Below the pieces are notes generated by a model, which saw only the letters and a list, made by a program, of their open reading frames with translations, made no database searches and was not told the origin of the DNA. From the NCBI GenBank assembly GCA_024196135.1, contig JAMQCK010000134.1, positions 1 to 54,208 on the forward strand: a DNA stretch of 54,208 nucleotides, written 5' to 3'. The translations under genes were made by a program, and so were the position numbers. Shown piece after piece: positions 31,706-43,180 of this stretch. Source of the DNA: Pleurotus ostreatus/Saccharomyces cerevisiae fusant (Eukaryota; Opisthokonta). Within the stretch, counting starts at the first letter, position 1, and every line of letters begins with the position of its first letter.

Positions 31706-33642
31706 TCAGACTGTAGATATCCAAACGCCAGGTCCCATCTGTCCCACCGCATGCCCCGGCACGTCCCGTTCCATATTCGTGCGCTCCAGAGCATACCCCT
31801 CTTTTGGGTATCCCAACGCCACCTGCTTCTCCGCCATTTCCCTGAGCCCCCTCAAGCTCCGGTAGTCAACCTGCATTCTGGTGATACCGTCCAGATAACC
31901 AACGGCAGCCTCGAAGAGGATATGCACATCGTCACCGCCGGCTTTGCGTGGCGGCTGTCCGAGTTGAACGTCGTAGGTCGAGACCGCGAAGCAAATGTGG
32001 ACTGTGACCCTGAATTTGCATGGCCGAGTATCGACGGATTGGAGGGCGCGCTCGATGCTCAGCAATATCGTTTGTGCGTGCACGCGCTCGTAGTGCATTG
32101 TGCAGCAGGCGACGAAATGCGCGTCGAGGGGCGATAGGTCTCCTGGAGTGCCGCACTCGTTAGGGGCGTTCCGTTTAATGCAACGCGTACAGTCGCACCT
32201 TGGGTAAATCCAATGTAATGTACACCCCAATCCATGTTTACACAGGATGTCTTCCTATGAACCTCCCAGTCTGCGCGCTGGCATTCTCTGGAGCAATACG
32301 CAACGTTGTAACACTGACAGAAGCGGACGGCTGCCGGTTCTCTGGAGTCCCGCCTTGTACACTTTGAGTACACGTCAATCACCATCATCTTCGAAAAGAA
32401 ACGCTTGTAGCTCACCTGCTGAGAACGACACCTCTGATTCTGATACTCCCAGTACCATAGATCGGCGCGACCCTTGAGCCACCTATCTAGCTCCTCCAAC
32501 TCCTCAGGCTTCCGAAAAACACTGCCCCGAAACGACATGACTTCCCCGCCGTCCGAAGCGCGCAAGGCGCGTATGACGCGAACATGACAGGCCTTGCCCG
32601 TGATAGCGAAGAGTGCGTCAGATACCATTGTAGTCTCCTCTTCCGCATCCAAAGCCACCATGAGCGGTAGCACACCTGCACGCAGAGCCCAGGCCACCGA
32701 GCGCCCATCATAGCAAGTCATCCAGATCGTGTGGAATAACTTGCATATAAGCCGCGCGCCGTCCTTCCCCCGACCGTCGGGCATATCGAAGAGCACGCGC
32801 GCGAGGTCGACAAGCTGCTCAATGACGATGCGAGAGTGGGCGCGGATAGGCAGGACTTCGCCCACCAGCTCCCCGATAGCTGAGATAGCGGGGTCAGCCC
32901 AGGTCATTGACGCATCCGGACATTCTTCTAATTCTTGCATTGTCGTAACAAACAGCTGCAGATGCCGGACAACCTTCCGGTAGAGCCTGCGCGGCCTGTA
33001 GCCCACTGCAGAGAGGGCAGCATCGACGAAGAGCTGGTTGGCGATATCCTTCATGACGGTATGAAAGCGACCTTCCTTGTACAAGGGTTCGTACGGCCTC
33101 TTGCTGACACGCCACATGGCTTGACGCGCGGTCATCGATAATAGCGTTAAGCACTTCAGCACGGTCGTTTTGTCGGTTTGGACCGGCTTGTACTTGTCGA
33201 AGCGCAGATATAGCAGAAGGAGCAATTGGTACAGCCGAGGCGTGTCTCTTGCAAACTCGTGTACAGGACCCTCCGTTTGAGATAATCGATGGAGGGCTCT
33301 GCATAGCGTAAGCAGTGGTACACGCTCGAGGCGTTCGGTACCAACGTGGTGCACTGGGTGCAAGAAATCCATCCAGAGAACGATCGTGGCCCAATGATCC
33401 TGGAAGAAGCGGTGCAAGTCGGCTCGCAGTATATCATCGTATTTTTCGTGCAGCTCGGGGCTCACTAAGGATGCCAACGAATCGAGTTCTTGAGTGGCCA
33501 GACGAACCTGTAGAGATTGGAGACTCCAGTGATGGTCTTCAAGGACGAAAGGATCACATCGTAGAGACGGAAAGATGGTCCTTTTACGGAGCCCTTCCCT
33601 AGAGGATTTCAGCGCTTTTTGGATCGTGGACGGGGACAACAT
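31706..33642 (-). CDS. MYND zinc-finger protein (unknown role)
   Basis: Starts at 33642 (MLSPSTIQKALKSSREGL). About 625 residues in two exons. The N-terminal 400 residues are helical, ARM-like (TWADPAISAIGELVGEVLPI, LPLMVALDAEEETTMVSDAL). The MYND finger is at residues about 428-467: CTRRD... FCQCYNVAYCSRECQRADW... HRKTSC. Its first CxxC has only one cysteine (CTRR), so the first zinc site looks degenerate. A 56-base intron at 32143-32198 joins YIGFTQ to GDLSPLDAHFVACCTMHY and the final about 145 residues. If that intron is retained, the frame stays open about 50 residues and ends HKRYC, giving an alternative tail. Such proteins are abundant in Agaricomycetes; partners are unknown. Confidence 0.85.
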
Positions 33643-34050
33643 CGCCAGGAGGGTGTGTCGAAAACGGAACGTGAGACTGAAGTCAAAAACCGACCCGCGG
33701 AAACGTTGAACGGTTCAAACCACGTGACTTTCAATGCATGGACCCACAAACAAAGCGGCCAAGGCACAAGACGGTAGCTACTAAGTACTGAGTCAGGGTC
33801 GCTTCACGCCATTGTCGTAGAAGATTTGAACCGAATGTCCGTGAATATGGTCGCCGTGTCAAGCGCGAGATCAGATATCATTGGCAAGCAATCAGTTGGG
33901 CAACCGCATCCTCGAGAGCGTGCACTGAATTCCATGGCTCGTCGGCAAAGTATGCATAAGTAATTACAGAGCTCAAAAGCAGAGACCCGAATCCTTCACA
34001 GGTATTATCCACAAGCAAAGCACGCAAATCCGAAGTTCTTACCCATCACG
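33643..34050. other. Intergenic region upstream of the MYND gene
   Basis: About 400 bases forming the promoter side of the MYND gene and the downstream flank of the CNNM gene. No coding or RNA signal is seen; no clear TATA box. Confidence 0.5.
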
Positions 34051-37000
34051 TCAATTACTACTGGAATTATTGTTCTCGTTTTTGTCCGGACCCTCCTTGT
34101 CCCTCTCATCAGGTATACGAACCTCGTCGCCACCGGCCTTTGCCCCCTTCTCGTGCGGACCGGGCCCGTCCGCGCCCGCGCCACCTAAGGGACTGCTCTT
34201 GAACATCGTCCCCTTCGCGCTGGTGCTGGGTCCGCGAGCGACGGTCGCGCCGCCCGTGACGCCAGCGGCTGTCTGCCCACCCCTGCGCTTCCGCTCAATG
34301 AGGAACGCCTCCAACGACGGTGCTGGTGACGCCCCGCGCGTCGGCCCTACAACATGCACAGGCTGATGTGGATTGGGATGCGCATGCTGGGGCTGCGCCG
34401 GCGGTTCGATGCGCACACTGGGTCGCGGACTTGGGATCGGCGCGTCCTCAGCGCCCAGAGCAACAGAGACAGGTCGCTCCGGGATGCCTTTCTCCTTTTC
34501 CGAGCCACTCTTGCTGAAGTCGAGGGCCGGCGGGCGCTCGTCCTTAGGCGACGGTGGCGCCGAGCGCGAGCGCAAGAAGTTCAAGCCCTTCAGTGCGAGA
34601 GGCTTCAGTGCCACAGGGGTTCGGAGCGGGACAGCGGCCTCATGCGCGGGAGTGGCGACGGCGTAGTCGTGCACGGCGACAGGCGGATTCGGCGCAAGGT
34701 AATCGCCGTGTGCGCCCTCGGAGTCGAACTCGTCCCAGATCTCCTCGCCAATGAGCTCTGATAGCGGTTTGAGCATTCCTCAATTTGCGCAGACGCAAAT
34801 CACCCTCACCTTCCAACACATCCTCTAGCGTAATGATTCCCAGTGGCATAACCGCCGGATCCAAACCTTGCAAGAACTATAACCACGCGTCAGTACTTGC
34901 CTCACCAACAAGAAGCGATGCCAAATCACTCACATTGTTCATCCCCTCCTTCCCCAGCACTGCATCGGCCGGCATACTCTGCTCCAGCGTCGACAACGAT
35001 GCCATCCCCGCCGCTGCTCGCGGCAGCTGAAAGCTCCCGCGCCGGCTCTTCAACCCAGCCTTCGCCGCATCGACCGTATCGCTCGAGTCGCGCGGGGTCA
35101 TCTGCAGGTTCACACCATCCAGATTCCGCGGCTTCGTCGACCGGCCGCGCGCGCGATGCCCAGAGGATGGGCGGCGCTCTTCGTGCTCATTCTCGCCGTC
35201 GTGTTCCTTCTTGCCGTCGTGGTCCTTCTTGCCGTTGTGGTGCTTCTTGCCGTCGCGGTGCTTATGGTCGTCACTGTGCGCTTTGACATCGTTATCTCCC
35301 ACCGGAGTGGGGCTTTCGCCCGTATCCTCCACGCCCTCCTCGATATCCCTGATCTTATGCCTATGGAACCGCAGGCGACCCCGCTCGTCCCGATGCGGCG
35401 GCTTGCCGTCCTCATCCTCGCTCGAGCTGGAGTCGGAGTCGGCCATGCCGACGCGCTCGCGGAGGCGCTGGGTGAGACTGCGCTTGGCCGCTGCTTTGAC
35501 GCTGGCGGCTTTGTCGACGCTGAAGCGGCTGAGATTTGCAGGTGAGTAAAGGTGAAGAGGGATGTAAGTGCAGCAACTCACCTGACGATAGCCATATGCG
35601 AGCGCCCCTCCTGGAACTTATCCAGGATACCCAGCAGAGGCTCGTTCATCGGCACGAAAGGTACCTTGTTGAGCGGCATATCCCTCAGCGGCGTCGCATC
35701 TACAGTCTTCTGTCAATTTCCCTCCCTTCTTCCCGCCACCTGGCCCCCACTCACCATTCGGATCCAACAACACACACTGCTTCACCAAAAAGATGCCCAG
35801 AATCCGCTTCGCCTTCTGCGCCTTCCCCGGGCCCACCGGGATGTCCACCTCCTCGTACACGGGCACGCGGCTGTGGCCCGTCTCGGTGATCTTCTTCAGC
35901 GTCTCGTAGTCGAGCTTGGCGTCGATGGAGAGCATGAAGACGTCCTTGATGGGCGTCATGGCCTGCGTGACGACTTTTTCTTGTAGGTCGAGCGTCGCGC
36001 CGATGATGGTGACGGTATCGGTTTTGAGGTCGCCTGAGGTGGGGGTTAGTGGGTAAACGGAAGGAGAGGGCGAGAGAAGGGTGCAAACCTCCGAGGGTGG
36101 CCATGGACGAGTGCATGGCGATGAGTTCCTTGAGTTCTATGAGACGATGAGAAAGCTGCGCAGGGTCTATTCGTAGACTATGCGTACCGCCTCTGCGATA
36201 GATGATCCCATGGTGAGGGCCAAGAATGAACTCTGCAGATATGGTTAGCACGCTTGCTTCGGCAAGTTGGGTGCTTTTCTTACCTAGCAACTTCGACACG
36301 GGCCACGAGATGATACCCTAACCGCTATGAGCCAAGACGTAAACTTCAACCGCCTCACTTCCTTACCAGGCCAAAGATGAGGATCTTGGTCAACCAAGCG
36401 AGCTTGGCGCCGAGAAAGAGACCGTGCCGAGTGAAGATCGACTGGGGTATGATCTCGGCGAATCTGTCGAAGTCTGATCAGCCAAGCCGTCCAACAAAGG
36501 GACTGCTGAACATGGACAATAGCAGGCCAAGAATACCCAGCCGCCCAAGAATAAACGAGGCGGCCATAAACGCGTGACGTCATGACATTCGCTAGCGCAG
36601 GGCGACCATTGACAACGGCAGGCGCGCTCATTAGAGGGCATCCGCAGGCCGCGATAATCGCACGTCCACAGCTTTAGACGCTTGGGGAGGGGCGGGCTGC
36701 CGATTCGATAGGGCTCACTTACATAATGATGAGCACAGTGCTGACCACGACACTCGAGATCTCGCCCCCGAGGACAGGGTCCGAGATAATGGGCAGGGTC
36801 TCGTTGACGATCATGTTGGCGATGAGGAGGGTGACGAGGAGCAGGTGGCCGTTCTTGCGAATGGGCTGGATCTTCCGCGCGTACTCCTTCTGCTTCCTGT
36901 CGTATGATCAGAACCAATTGGTCAGGCGTGAGAGTGGGACGTACGGAGTGCCGCTGATGCTCAGCACGTTGAGCTGCGTCTCGTCGAGACTCATATATCC

Positions 37001-37364
37001 TGGATCCACGTCAGTTGGAGAGACAGTGTGTGGGTGAGAAGGGCCAAGCTACCAAGCGTAAGTCCTGCATGGGCGCCAATCAGTATACACCGCGGACTCA
37101 ATTCCCCCAACACGTACCAGCAAACAGGCCCGAGCTGAGCACTAGGACGGGTATGAGGCATACGAAAACGATCTTCTTGGGGTCGTGCGGGTCGAATTTG
37201 TGCGAGTCCGAGGCCCGCTTCCACAGGGCCGCGCCATGCACGGACGCGTCTCGGACTTCGTCGCCGCGAACGATGCTGCCGACATACTTGCTTGCGAGGT
37301 TGAGTAAAGGATATACAATGCCAAGAGAACGAGAACGGGGGACTGAGAGCGCGGCAGGTACCAT
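34051..37364 (-). CDS. MAM3: CNNM/Mam3-type membrane protein with DUF21 and CBS domains
   Basis: Relative of yeast Mam3 and animal CNNM, implicated in Mg2+/Mn2+ handling at vacuolar or plasma membranes. About 900 residues in many exons. The N-terminal DUF21 membrane domain reads IVFVCLIPVLVLSSGLFAG, YMSLDETQLNVLSISGTP, HLLLVTLLIANMIVNETLPI, then IIFAEIIPQSIFTRHGLFLG. CBS domain 1 includes MTPIKDVFMLSIDAKLDYET and HSRVPVYEEVDIPVG. CBS domain 2 is split: GRSHMAIVSRFSVDKAASVK... and PLGIITLEDVLEELIGEEIW, with a long His/Lys/Asp-rich insert between. The C-terminal tail of about 240 residues is Pro/Ser/Gly-rich and ends NENNNSSSN. The start is chosen at 37364 (MVPAALSVPRSRSLGIVYPL); in-frame ATGs at 37475 and 37496 are alternatives. 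It shares a short divergent promoter with the next gene. Confidence 0.9.
35173..35282 (-). repeat. His/Lys/Asp tandem repeat within the CNNM gene
   Basis: Encodes a run of near-repeats HRDGKKHHNGKKDHDGKK, then EHDGENEHEERR, based on a 15-18 base unit. It lies in the insert between the halves of CBS domain 2, on the cytosolic side by family topology. The His density suggests metal binding, which is inference. Confidence 0.75.
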
Positions 37365-37540
37365 TCGAGTGGGAGAGGATAAGTTGCGGCGAGCAGACGG
37401 TTGGCAGGGCGGGGAATCCGCTCGGCTTGCGGCCCGAACGGACCGACTCGAGCCTCGAGGCTCGGCCTTGGGCATGTAATCACGTGCGGCCGGCAAGCTT
37501 AACCTTGATGGTCAATACCTCGAGCTCTTCCTGAACTGTC

Positions 37541-39991
37541 ATGTCCTCCCCAATAACATGGCGCACATATACCGTGGTACTGACCCATCTGCGCTCGTCA
37601 ACCCAGCCCCCTGCCGTCATACAGTCGCTATTGGCCCACCATCTCGCCGCACCGCCAACGCCGACACCGACACCGCTGGCAGCTGCTTCCGTCTCCTCTC
37701 CGTACTTCCTGGCTACCCCGTACTCTCACGAGCACCTGCAAGCTTTCGAAACAGCCTACAGACAGGCCGTTCATCTCTGCTGGAAGGGACTCGAAGTCGG
37801 TCTACTCACTCCAAGCAAGCAAACTCAGCTGCTGCAATGGGTATCATATGTGCTCTCCGGCTTGAAGAACGGAAATGCGCTACTCAGACTCGCTGCGTGC
37901 GCTGGTCTGCTACTCGGTCTCCAGGACATGGAGGCCAAGACAGAGCAAAGTTTTTCCGGACGTACGCGGAGCAAGCTAGAAGACGAGGCGGTCATGGCTC
38001 TCGCCGAATGCTTGGACTTGTATTCTGCCGAGTGGGCGAAGGAACATGATTCAATCTATGGAAAGCCATCAGCAGGTAGAACTTTACTCTTAAACCATAT
38101 TGATTTTGGTGCTGAGCATCTGATAGACCCTCTCTTCTTGTCGCTGATTCTCGCCTCACATATCTTTTCTCAAATCCCAAGGAGGAAACTCGCGGCCCTT
38201 CCGCTGGACTCCATCTCAAATCTGCTTTCCTGCTCAATCTGGCAAGCATTCAGAGGCGGAAGAGTCTTTTCGCAATTCTTGAACACTGTTATGGTCGACA
38301 GTGCAGGCAGAGTAGAACTCCTTGTAGGTGTTCCATCAAAACGCGTTCAATATTTCTAAAGAATGGTGTAGCCCTCGCAAACCGCGGCGGCAAGTCTGAA
38401 AATCATTGCCGACCCGCTTTATGGCGCGTTCTCATCGCTGTGCCGCTTCCTATCTCTCACCCTCACCATGCCGCTCTCGACATCGAAAGCGGACTTAGCG
38501 CCAGCACAAAGCGTCCTCAATATATTCGATGAGATTGCTGCACATGCGGACTTGCTCTCGTTGCTTGACTCGTACGCAGACCTTTTTGTTCTCGTGCGTA
38601 TCCACTCACTGCCTATCTCCTACAGCAAATCCAACAACGACATCACCCAGTCCGCTCAACCCTTTACCACTGACTTCTTCGCCATCGTGAAGACGCTGCT
38701 GTTCTGCATCGTCATGGTCGCGGACGCGGTCATGGCACATGTGGTGTACGTGCGGCCTGGGGATACTGCGATGTCACTCGGAGCCTCTTCTACTGCATCG
38801 ACTGCGCTCTCTTCCACTGCCCCCTCTCCCCACATCGCCCTCTCCTTTACCCTTCTACGCACGCTTGCCCGCCTTTCTCCAGCGAAGGCGACCTTTCCCG
38901 AGCTGGCGCGCGCGTTCTACGCTGCGCTGGACGTTGTTGCAGCAGATGAGAAGGGCGCCGCCGATGCGCTGGTGCGAGGCATTGCGAGGGGAGGTGTCAT
39001 CGATGAAGTCGCGCGAACAGGTGGTTCAGGCAGCATCGCCAGCTCCTCATTGGGAAGAGCGTCGCCTTCCAGCCCCTCGCGTACCGCATTCGCTCTATCT
39101 TGCATCGAACAGCTCGTGCCCGTGCTTGGCCTGGGCGCGGTGGAGGTGGCGTGGGGCTTTATTGCGCAGTGAGTTGTCTTTTCATTCTTTTCACCTCATT
39201 ATTCTGGCCACCGAGTACTGATGCGAGCCCTCCCTCTCCCAGGTTCCTCTCCTCGCCCACTCCTCGGGCTCCTTACGAAGCCGCGCACTCCGCCGCGCTC
39301 GCTCTCTTCGACGCGTACGCCCCGGTCGAAGGCGACATCAACATGAGGGAAGAGAAGGCGGAGCAGATCGCGTATGTCGCGCGTCTGGTGCCATATTATG
39401 CGCAGTGCTTGGTTGAGGTGAGAATTCATTGTTTTTGGTGTCCTCACAACCGAATGCTAAAACAATGCTCCTATAAAGAACTCCTCCCCGTCCCACCTTA
39501 GTCTTGCGCAGTTACGGCACGCGTACGCAATGGTCGTTCGCTGCGCAGGTGCGCACGACGACGCTCTGGCGCTGTACTGCGTTCAGGCGTTGTTGGATGC
39601 GTTCAGAGGACGCGCGCAAGGCGACGACGGAACGATACAGCCCGATGCTGCCCACAAGCAGCGCCTGCGCCTCACCCTGGCGTCTACGATCTCCTCGGTC
39701 CCCACCTCCTTACTCCCGCAAGTTCTAGATGAGCTCAAGAAGTTGGCAACTCATTCGTCCGACGATTTGACGGCAACCACCTTCACCATCGAAGAGCGCG
39801 TCGCCCTCCGAGACGCCATCTTCGAGGAGATCACCGAGAAGGTTGGCAACGCAGGAAAGGAGTATGCGGTGCGGTGGTGGTATGCGAACCGGGGTGTGTT
39901 TCCGCCAGTGGGACTGGAGAAAGGGAAGGACTCGGATGTGGATGGGAAGGAAAAGGGAAAAGAGGAAGGCAAGCTGCTCGCGCAGCTATGA
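37541..39991 (+). CDS. Conserved-looking helical protein of unknown function
   Basis: I do not recognise the family. About 700 residues in roughly six exons from MSSPITWRTYTVVLTHLRSS. The whole length is alpha-helical and Leu/Ala-rich, like HEAT/ARM folds, with phrases such as FETAYRQAVHLCWKGLEVGL, PLFLSLILASHIFSQIPRR, SLKIIADPLYGAFSSLCRFL, FTLLRTLARLSPAKATFPEL, LSLAQLRHAYAMVVRCAGAH and RLTLASTISSVPTSLLPQVL. The spacing of conserved-looking blocks and clean splice phases argue for a real gene. Two introns (near 38076 and 38600) are multiples of three and could be mistaken for coding. The C-terminus is charged (KGKDSDVDGKEKGKEEGK). No signal peptide. One hydrophobic stretch (FFAIVKTLLFCIVMVADAVM) could be buried helix or membrane-associated. 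It shares a 177-base divergent promoter with the CNNM gene. Confidence 0.75.
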
Positions 39992-40413
39992 TGCTGCTAG
40001 GTATATTATTGTATGGGTGGACCAGCTTGGCACCCAGTGAATGTGCGAGCTTCCTCTTCGATCCTTCGTGTACGCCAACGAAGTCCACAAACAATTGTGG
40101 CCACGCGACCAGTTCCAGAATACGACTTGTGAGGTACCTTGCCAAGTCCTCTAGTCTCCTGGAGTCACATAGACCTCTTCAAGATGTTCTGCTACTGTTC
40201 TGTGACTTACCTGAATTTTTGCCAGCTCTAAGACGCCTCAAGGGCAGATGAGTTCGCTCCGGCGTCGGCGTCGGGGCGGTCCGGGATCGGCATCAGGCGC
40301 CTTGCGATGGCATAATCTTTGATGATGCTCGTTGAGCTCGTTTACATCGGCCTCGACGACGACGCGCGCGGCGTTGAAATACTCGCCATTGTCCCGCGCG
40401 GCGGGGCAGAGAC
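39992..40413. other. Intergenic region upstream of the mitochondrial carrier gene
   Basis: Downstream flank of the helical-protein gene and promoter of the carrier. No coding frame, RNA or clear TATA box is seen. Confidence 0.5.
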
Positions 40414-41808
40414 ATGAGTTCATCGTCGTCGGCGCCCCCGTCAAGATGGTCCGTTAACAGCATGATCGGTGAGTCAGCCCTCCAGCCGTTCCCGCGTGCC
40501 ACAGCCCTCAGCTCAGCCGTCGCCTGCAGCGGGCGCGGGGGGAGGCCTCGTCGCGAGCATCGCGACCTGTCCGCTTGACGTTATCAAGACAAAGCTCCAG
40601 GCGCAGCGCTTCATCCAAGGACAGCCGGGTTATCTGGGCATCATAGGTGCGTGTGCCGACTATTTGCCTGTGTGCCGTAGCTGAGGCGGCGGCCAGATAC
40701 CATCAAGTACATTGGAAAGACAGACGGCTTCCGCGGCTACTACAGGGGATTGGGACCCACCATCCTCGGCTACTTGCCTACATGGGCAATATACTTCTCC
40801 GTCTACGATGGCGTCAAGACGTACTTTGGCGAAGCTCCACTGGGCGAAGAGACGCACGAGCGGCTATATCCTGCAGCGCAACCTAAGGGCTACCAACCCG
40901 TAATGCGGGAGCATCCTTGGTCGTTACACATCCTCTCGGCCATGGGTGCCGGGATGGCGAGTACGGTGTGCACTACACCGCTATGGGTCATCAAGACTAG
41001 ATTCATGGTACGTGGCGATCAGCTCATCCTCTACGCTATCTCACCCTCCCTGTCTAGACCCAAGCGCCAGGAGAAATCCGGTATCGGCACACCCTCGACG
41101 CCGCACGCACCATCTATCGCACAGAAGGACTTAGTGCTTTCTACCGCGGCCTCCTACCCAGCCTACTCGGCATAACACACGTTACCGTACAATTCCCGCT
41201 TTACGAGCACCTCAAAATCATAGCGCGTGCGTATTTTAACACCGTCTACGCCCGCTTCCTGTGCTACTCGATCTCACATACGTCTATTTTCTGTCTACCG
41301 CTCCTCTACCCCTGCGCTAACCCATCACGCTGAACCCCTTGTACCTTTACTGACCTATCTCTCCCAAGGCGACGGCGACGGGCCCCTTCCCACCCAATCC
41401 ATCCTCCTCTGTTCCGCGGCCTCCAAGATGGTCGCGTCCATCGTCACCTACCCGCACGAAGTTATCCGCACGCGCCTCCAAACACAACGGCGACCCATTG
41501 AGGTGGACGCCATGTCGTCCGACGGCATGGTGAAGCGACATGGTCAGTACGGCAGCTTGTGGCAGACGGTGGAGAGCCTGGTGCGCAAGGAGGGGTGGTC
41601 GGGCTTGTACAAGGGCCTGTCGATCAACTTGTTGCGGACAGTGCCGAATAGTGCGGTGACGATGTTGACGTGAGTGTCGTTTCTTCGTTTTCCGTGGAGT
41701 GTTTCCCCATAGGGGGCGGCCTGTCCTGCTGTTAGCCAATGCTGACGTACCGTCTACAGATATGAGTTGCTGATGAGGCAGTTGTCGCATGGTGCACGGA
41801 CAGCATAG
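40414..41808 (+). CDS. Mitochondrial carrier, NAD+/pyrimidine/folate-like branch (SLC25)
   Basis: Inner-membrane solute carrier with three tandem repeats. The start at 40414 (MSSSSSAPPSRWSVNSM) splices to IAGAGGGLVASIATCPLDVI over a 61-base intron. The three carrier signatures are PLDVIKTKLQAQ, PLWVIKTRFM (Trp in place of the acidic residue) and YPHEVIRTRLQTQ. Supporting motifs are GFRGYYRGLGPTILGYLPTW, GLSAFYRGLLPSLLGITHVT, WSGLYKGLSINLLRTVPNSA and VTMLTYELLMRQL. The PLWVIKTR and YPHEVIRTR pair is characteristic of the NAD+ (Yia6/Yea6), pyrimidine (Rim2) and folate/FAD carriers; I cannot pick among them. Six or so exons. The tail ends GARTA. Confidence 0.9.
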
Positions 41809-42043
41809 CACTTTCGGTAGTTTGTATGGTTGCACGTCCATTGTACTTACACACATCATTTGTTTTTCATCGGCAGTGTTATCTCAGGCTTGCTCTATCT
41901 CAACCCAGAAGATGTGACATGCGCTAGCTCGCAAACAATCTCGGTGCCACACAATGATTCGAGGAGTCGTCCATACACGGAGACATGAAGAATCGGAATA
42001 GTTGTACAGTTGTTCAAACATGATGACAGGAAGCATACCAGCG

Positions 42044-43180
42044 CTACCTACTATTCGCCAACTTCCCCGACACCATCTCCCATAGCCCGCGTCCCCTAAG
42101 CTCATTCTTCCACATATCCACCTCCGTCCACCCCAGCGGCAACCCCAGCACCATCCACCGCTGCCCCTTCGTCTTCCACTCGTCCCCATACGGTACCGTC
42201 TTGCTCATCCCCCGCACCGTCACCACGACCCGCTTCAGCTTCTCGTGCGTCTTCGCGTCGTCCACGAACTGCCCCATGTCCTGCGTGATCTGCCCCACGG
42301 GCCCGTCGTATGCGATGCAGAGGTGCGAGACGCGCGCGAGGACGCCACCGTCGCGCAGGCAGGGCATCGGTCCTGATATACGTGCATGTGTGACGCGCCC
42401 GAGGAAAGCAGTCGCTACCGCGTTCGCTCGCAGGTCTTCCCATGCATCGCCTGAGGGTCCATGATTCAGAGCACCATCAGGCGCAGTAGGGACAGGCGGC
42501 GCGAGGATGGTGAGCCGCTTGCACCTCTCCGTTCTCCATAGCGGCGCGTGCGCGATTCCCTCGTAAAGCATTCGTGCCGTACACGCTAGGCTGCGCAAGT
42601 TCGTGCACCTCCGCATTATAATGGCCGCCACATACCCCACGTCGCCCGCGTCCGCGTCCAGCGCGTTCGCGATATATAGGTGGCGCACATAGGGCAGCGC
42701 CCTCGGCCGTGCATCCAGGAAGGCGCGGAACGATACGGTTATCTGCGCCGTGGTGAGCAGCACGGGCAGGTGGATGAGGCACGCGCGGTCCGCGAGCGCA
42801 TTCAGGCGGCGCGAGACCAGACGCAAGGTCGTGTAGCTCACATTCCACCGCAACGCGCTGGTCTCCAGAATATCGAGAATGAGTTCCGAGGGCAGGTCCT
42901 CCAGGCGGAAGGCACGCGGCTGGAGAGGGGGGCATTCCACGATGCCCAGGGCGCGCGCGACGGTGCCTTCCCCTCGACTGCCCGTGCTGCTGAGGCTGCT
43001 GCCGCGCCTGCGGATGACAGGGCGGCGCTTTCTGTGCGGTCTTTCTGTCGGGTGAGACGGCGCGTGTTGCGTCGTGCTAGATAGCGATGACAGGATCCAC
43101 ACGAAGGCGGACGCGACGATCAGGAGAGTGAAGAAGAAGCGTGCCTCTTCGTTTTGGAGGACGGTGGCGATAGTGTCCAT
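42044..43180 (-). CDS. F-box-like protein with an N-terminal membrane anchor
   Basis: A single exon of 378 residues from the ATG at 43180-43178 (MDTIATVLQNEEARFFF). The longer open frame to 43213 starts with TTG and is not used. A membrane helix is near the start (FFFTLLIVASAFVWILSSL), followed by a basic linker (RPHRKRRPVIRRRG). An F-box-like motif reads LEDLPSELILDILETSAL... LRLVSRRLNALADRACL. The rest (LPYVRHLYIANALD, CTNLRSLACTARML) is an irregular repeat region ending in WMVLGLPLGWTEVDMWKNEL. The positive charges after the helix predict a cytosolic body. F-box-like proteins are many in this group; a membrane-anchored one is less common. The substrate is unknown. Confidence 0.8.
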   Translation of the reverse strand: MDTIATVLQNEEARFFFTLLIVASAFVWILSSLSSTTQHAPSHPTERPHRKRRPVIRRRGSSLSSTGSRGEGTVARALGIVECPPLQPRAFRLEDLPSELILDILETSALRWNVSYTTLRLVSRRLNALADRACLIHLPVLLTTAQITVSFRAFLDARPRALPYVRHLYIANALDADAGDVGYVAAIIMRRCTNLRSLACTARMLYEGIAHAPLWRTERCKRLTILAPPVPTAPDGALNHGPSGDAWEDLRANAVATAFLGRVTHARISGPMPCLRDGGVLARVSHLCIAYDGPVGQITQDMGQFVDDAKTHEKLKRVVVTVRGMSKTVPYGDEWKTKGQRWMVLGLPLGWTEVDMWKNELRGRGLWEMVSGKLANSR

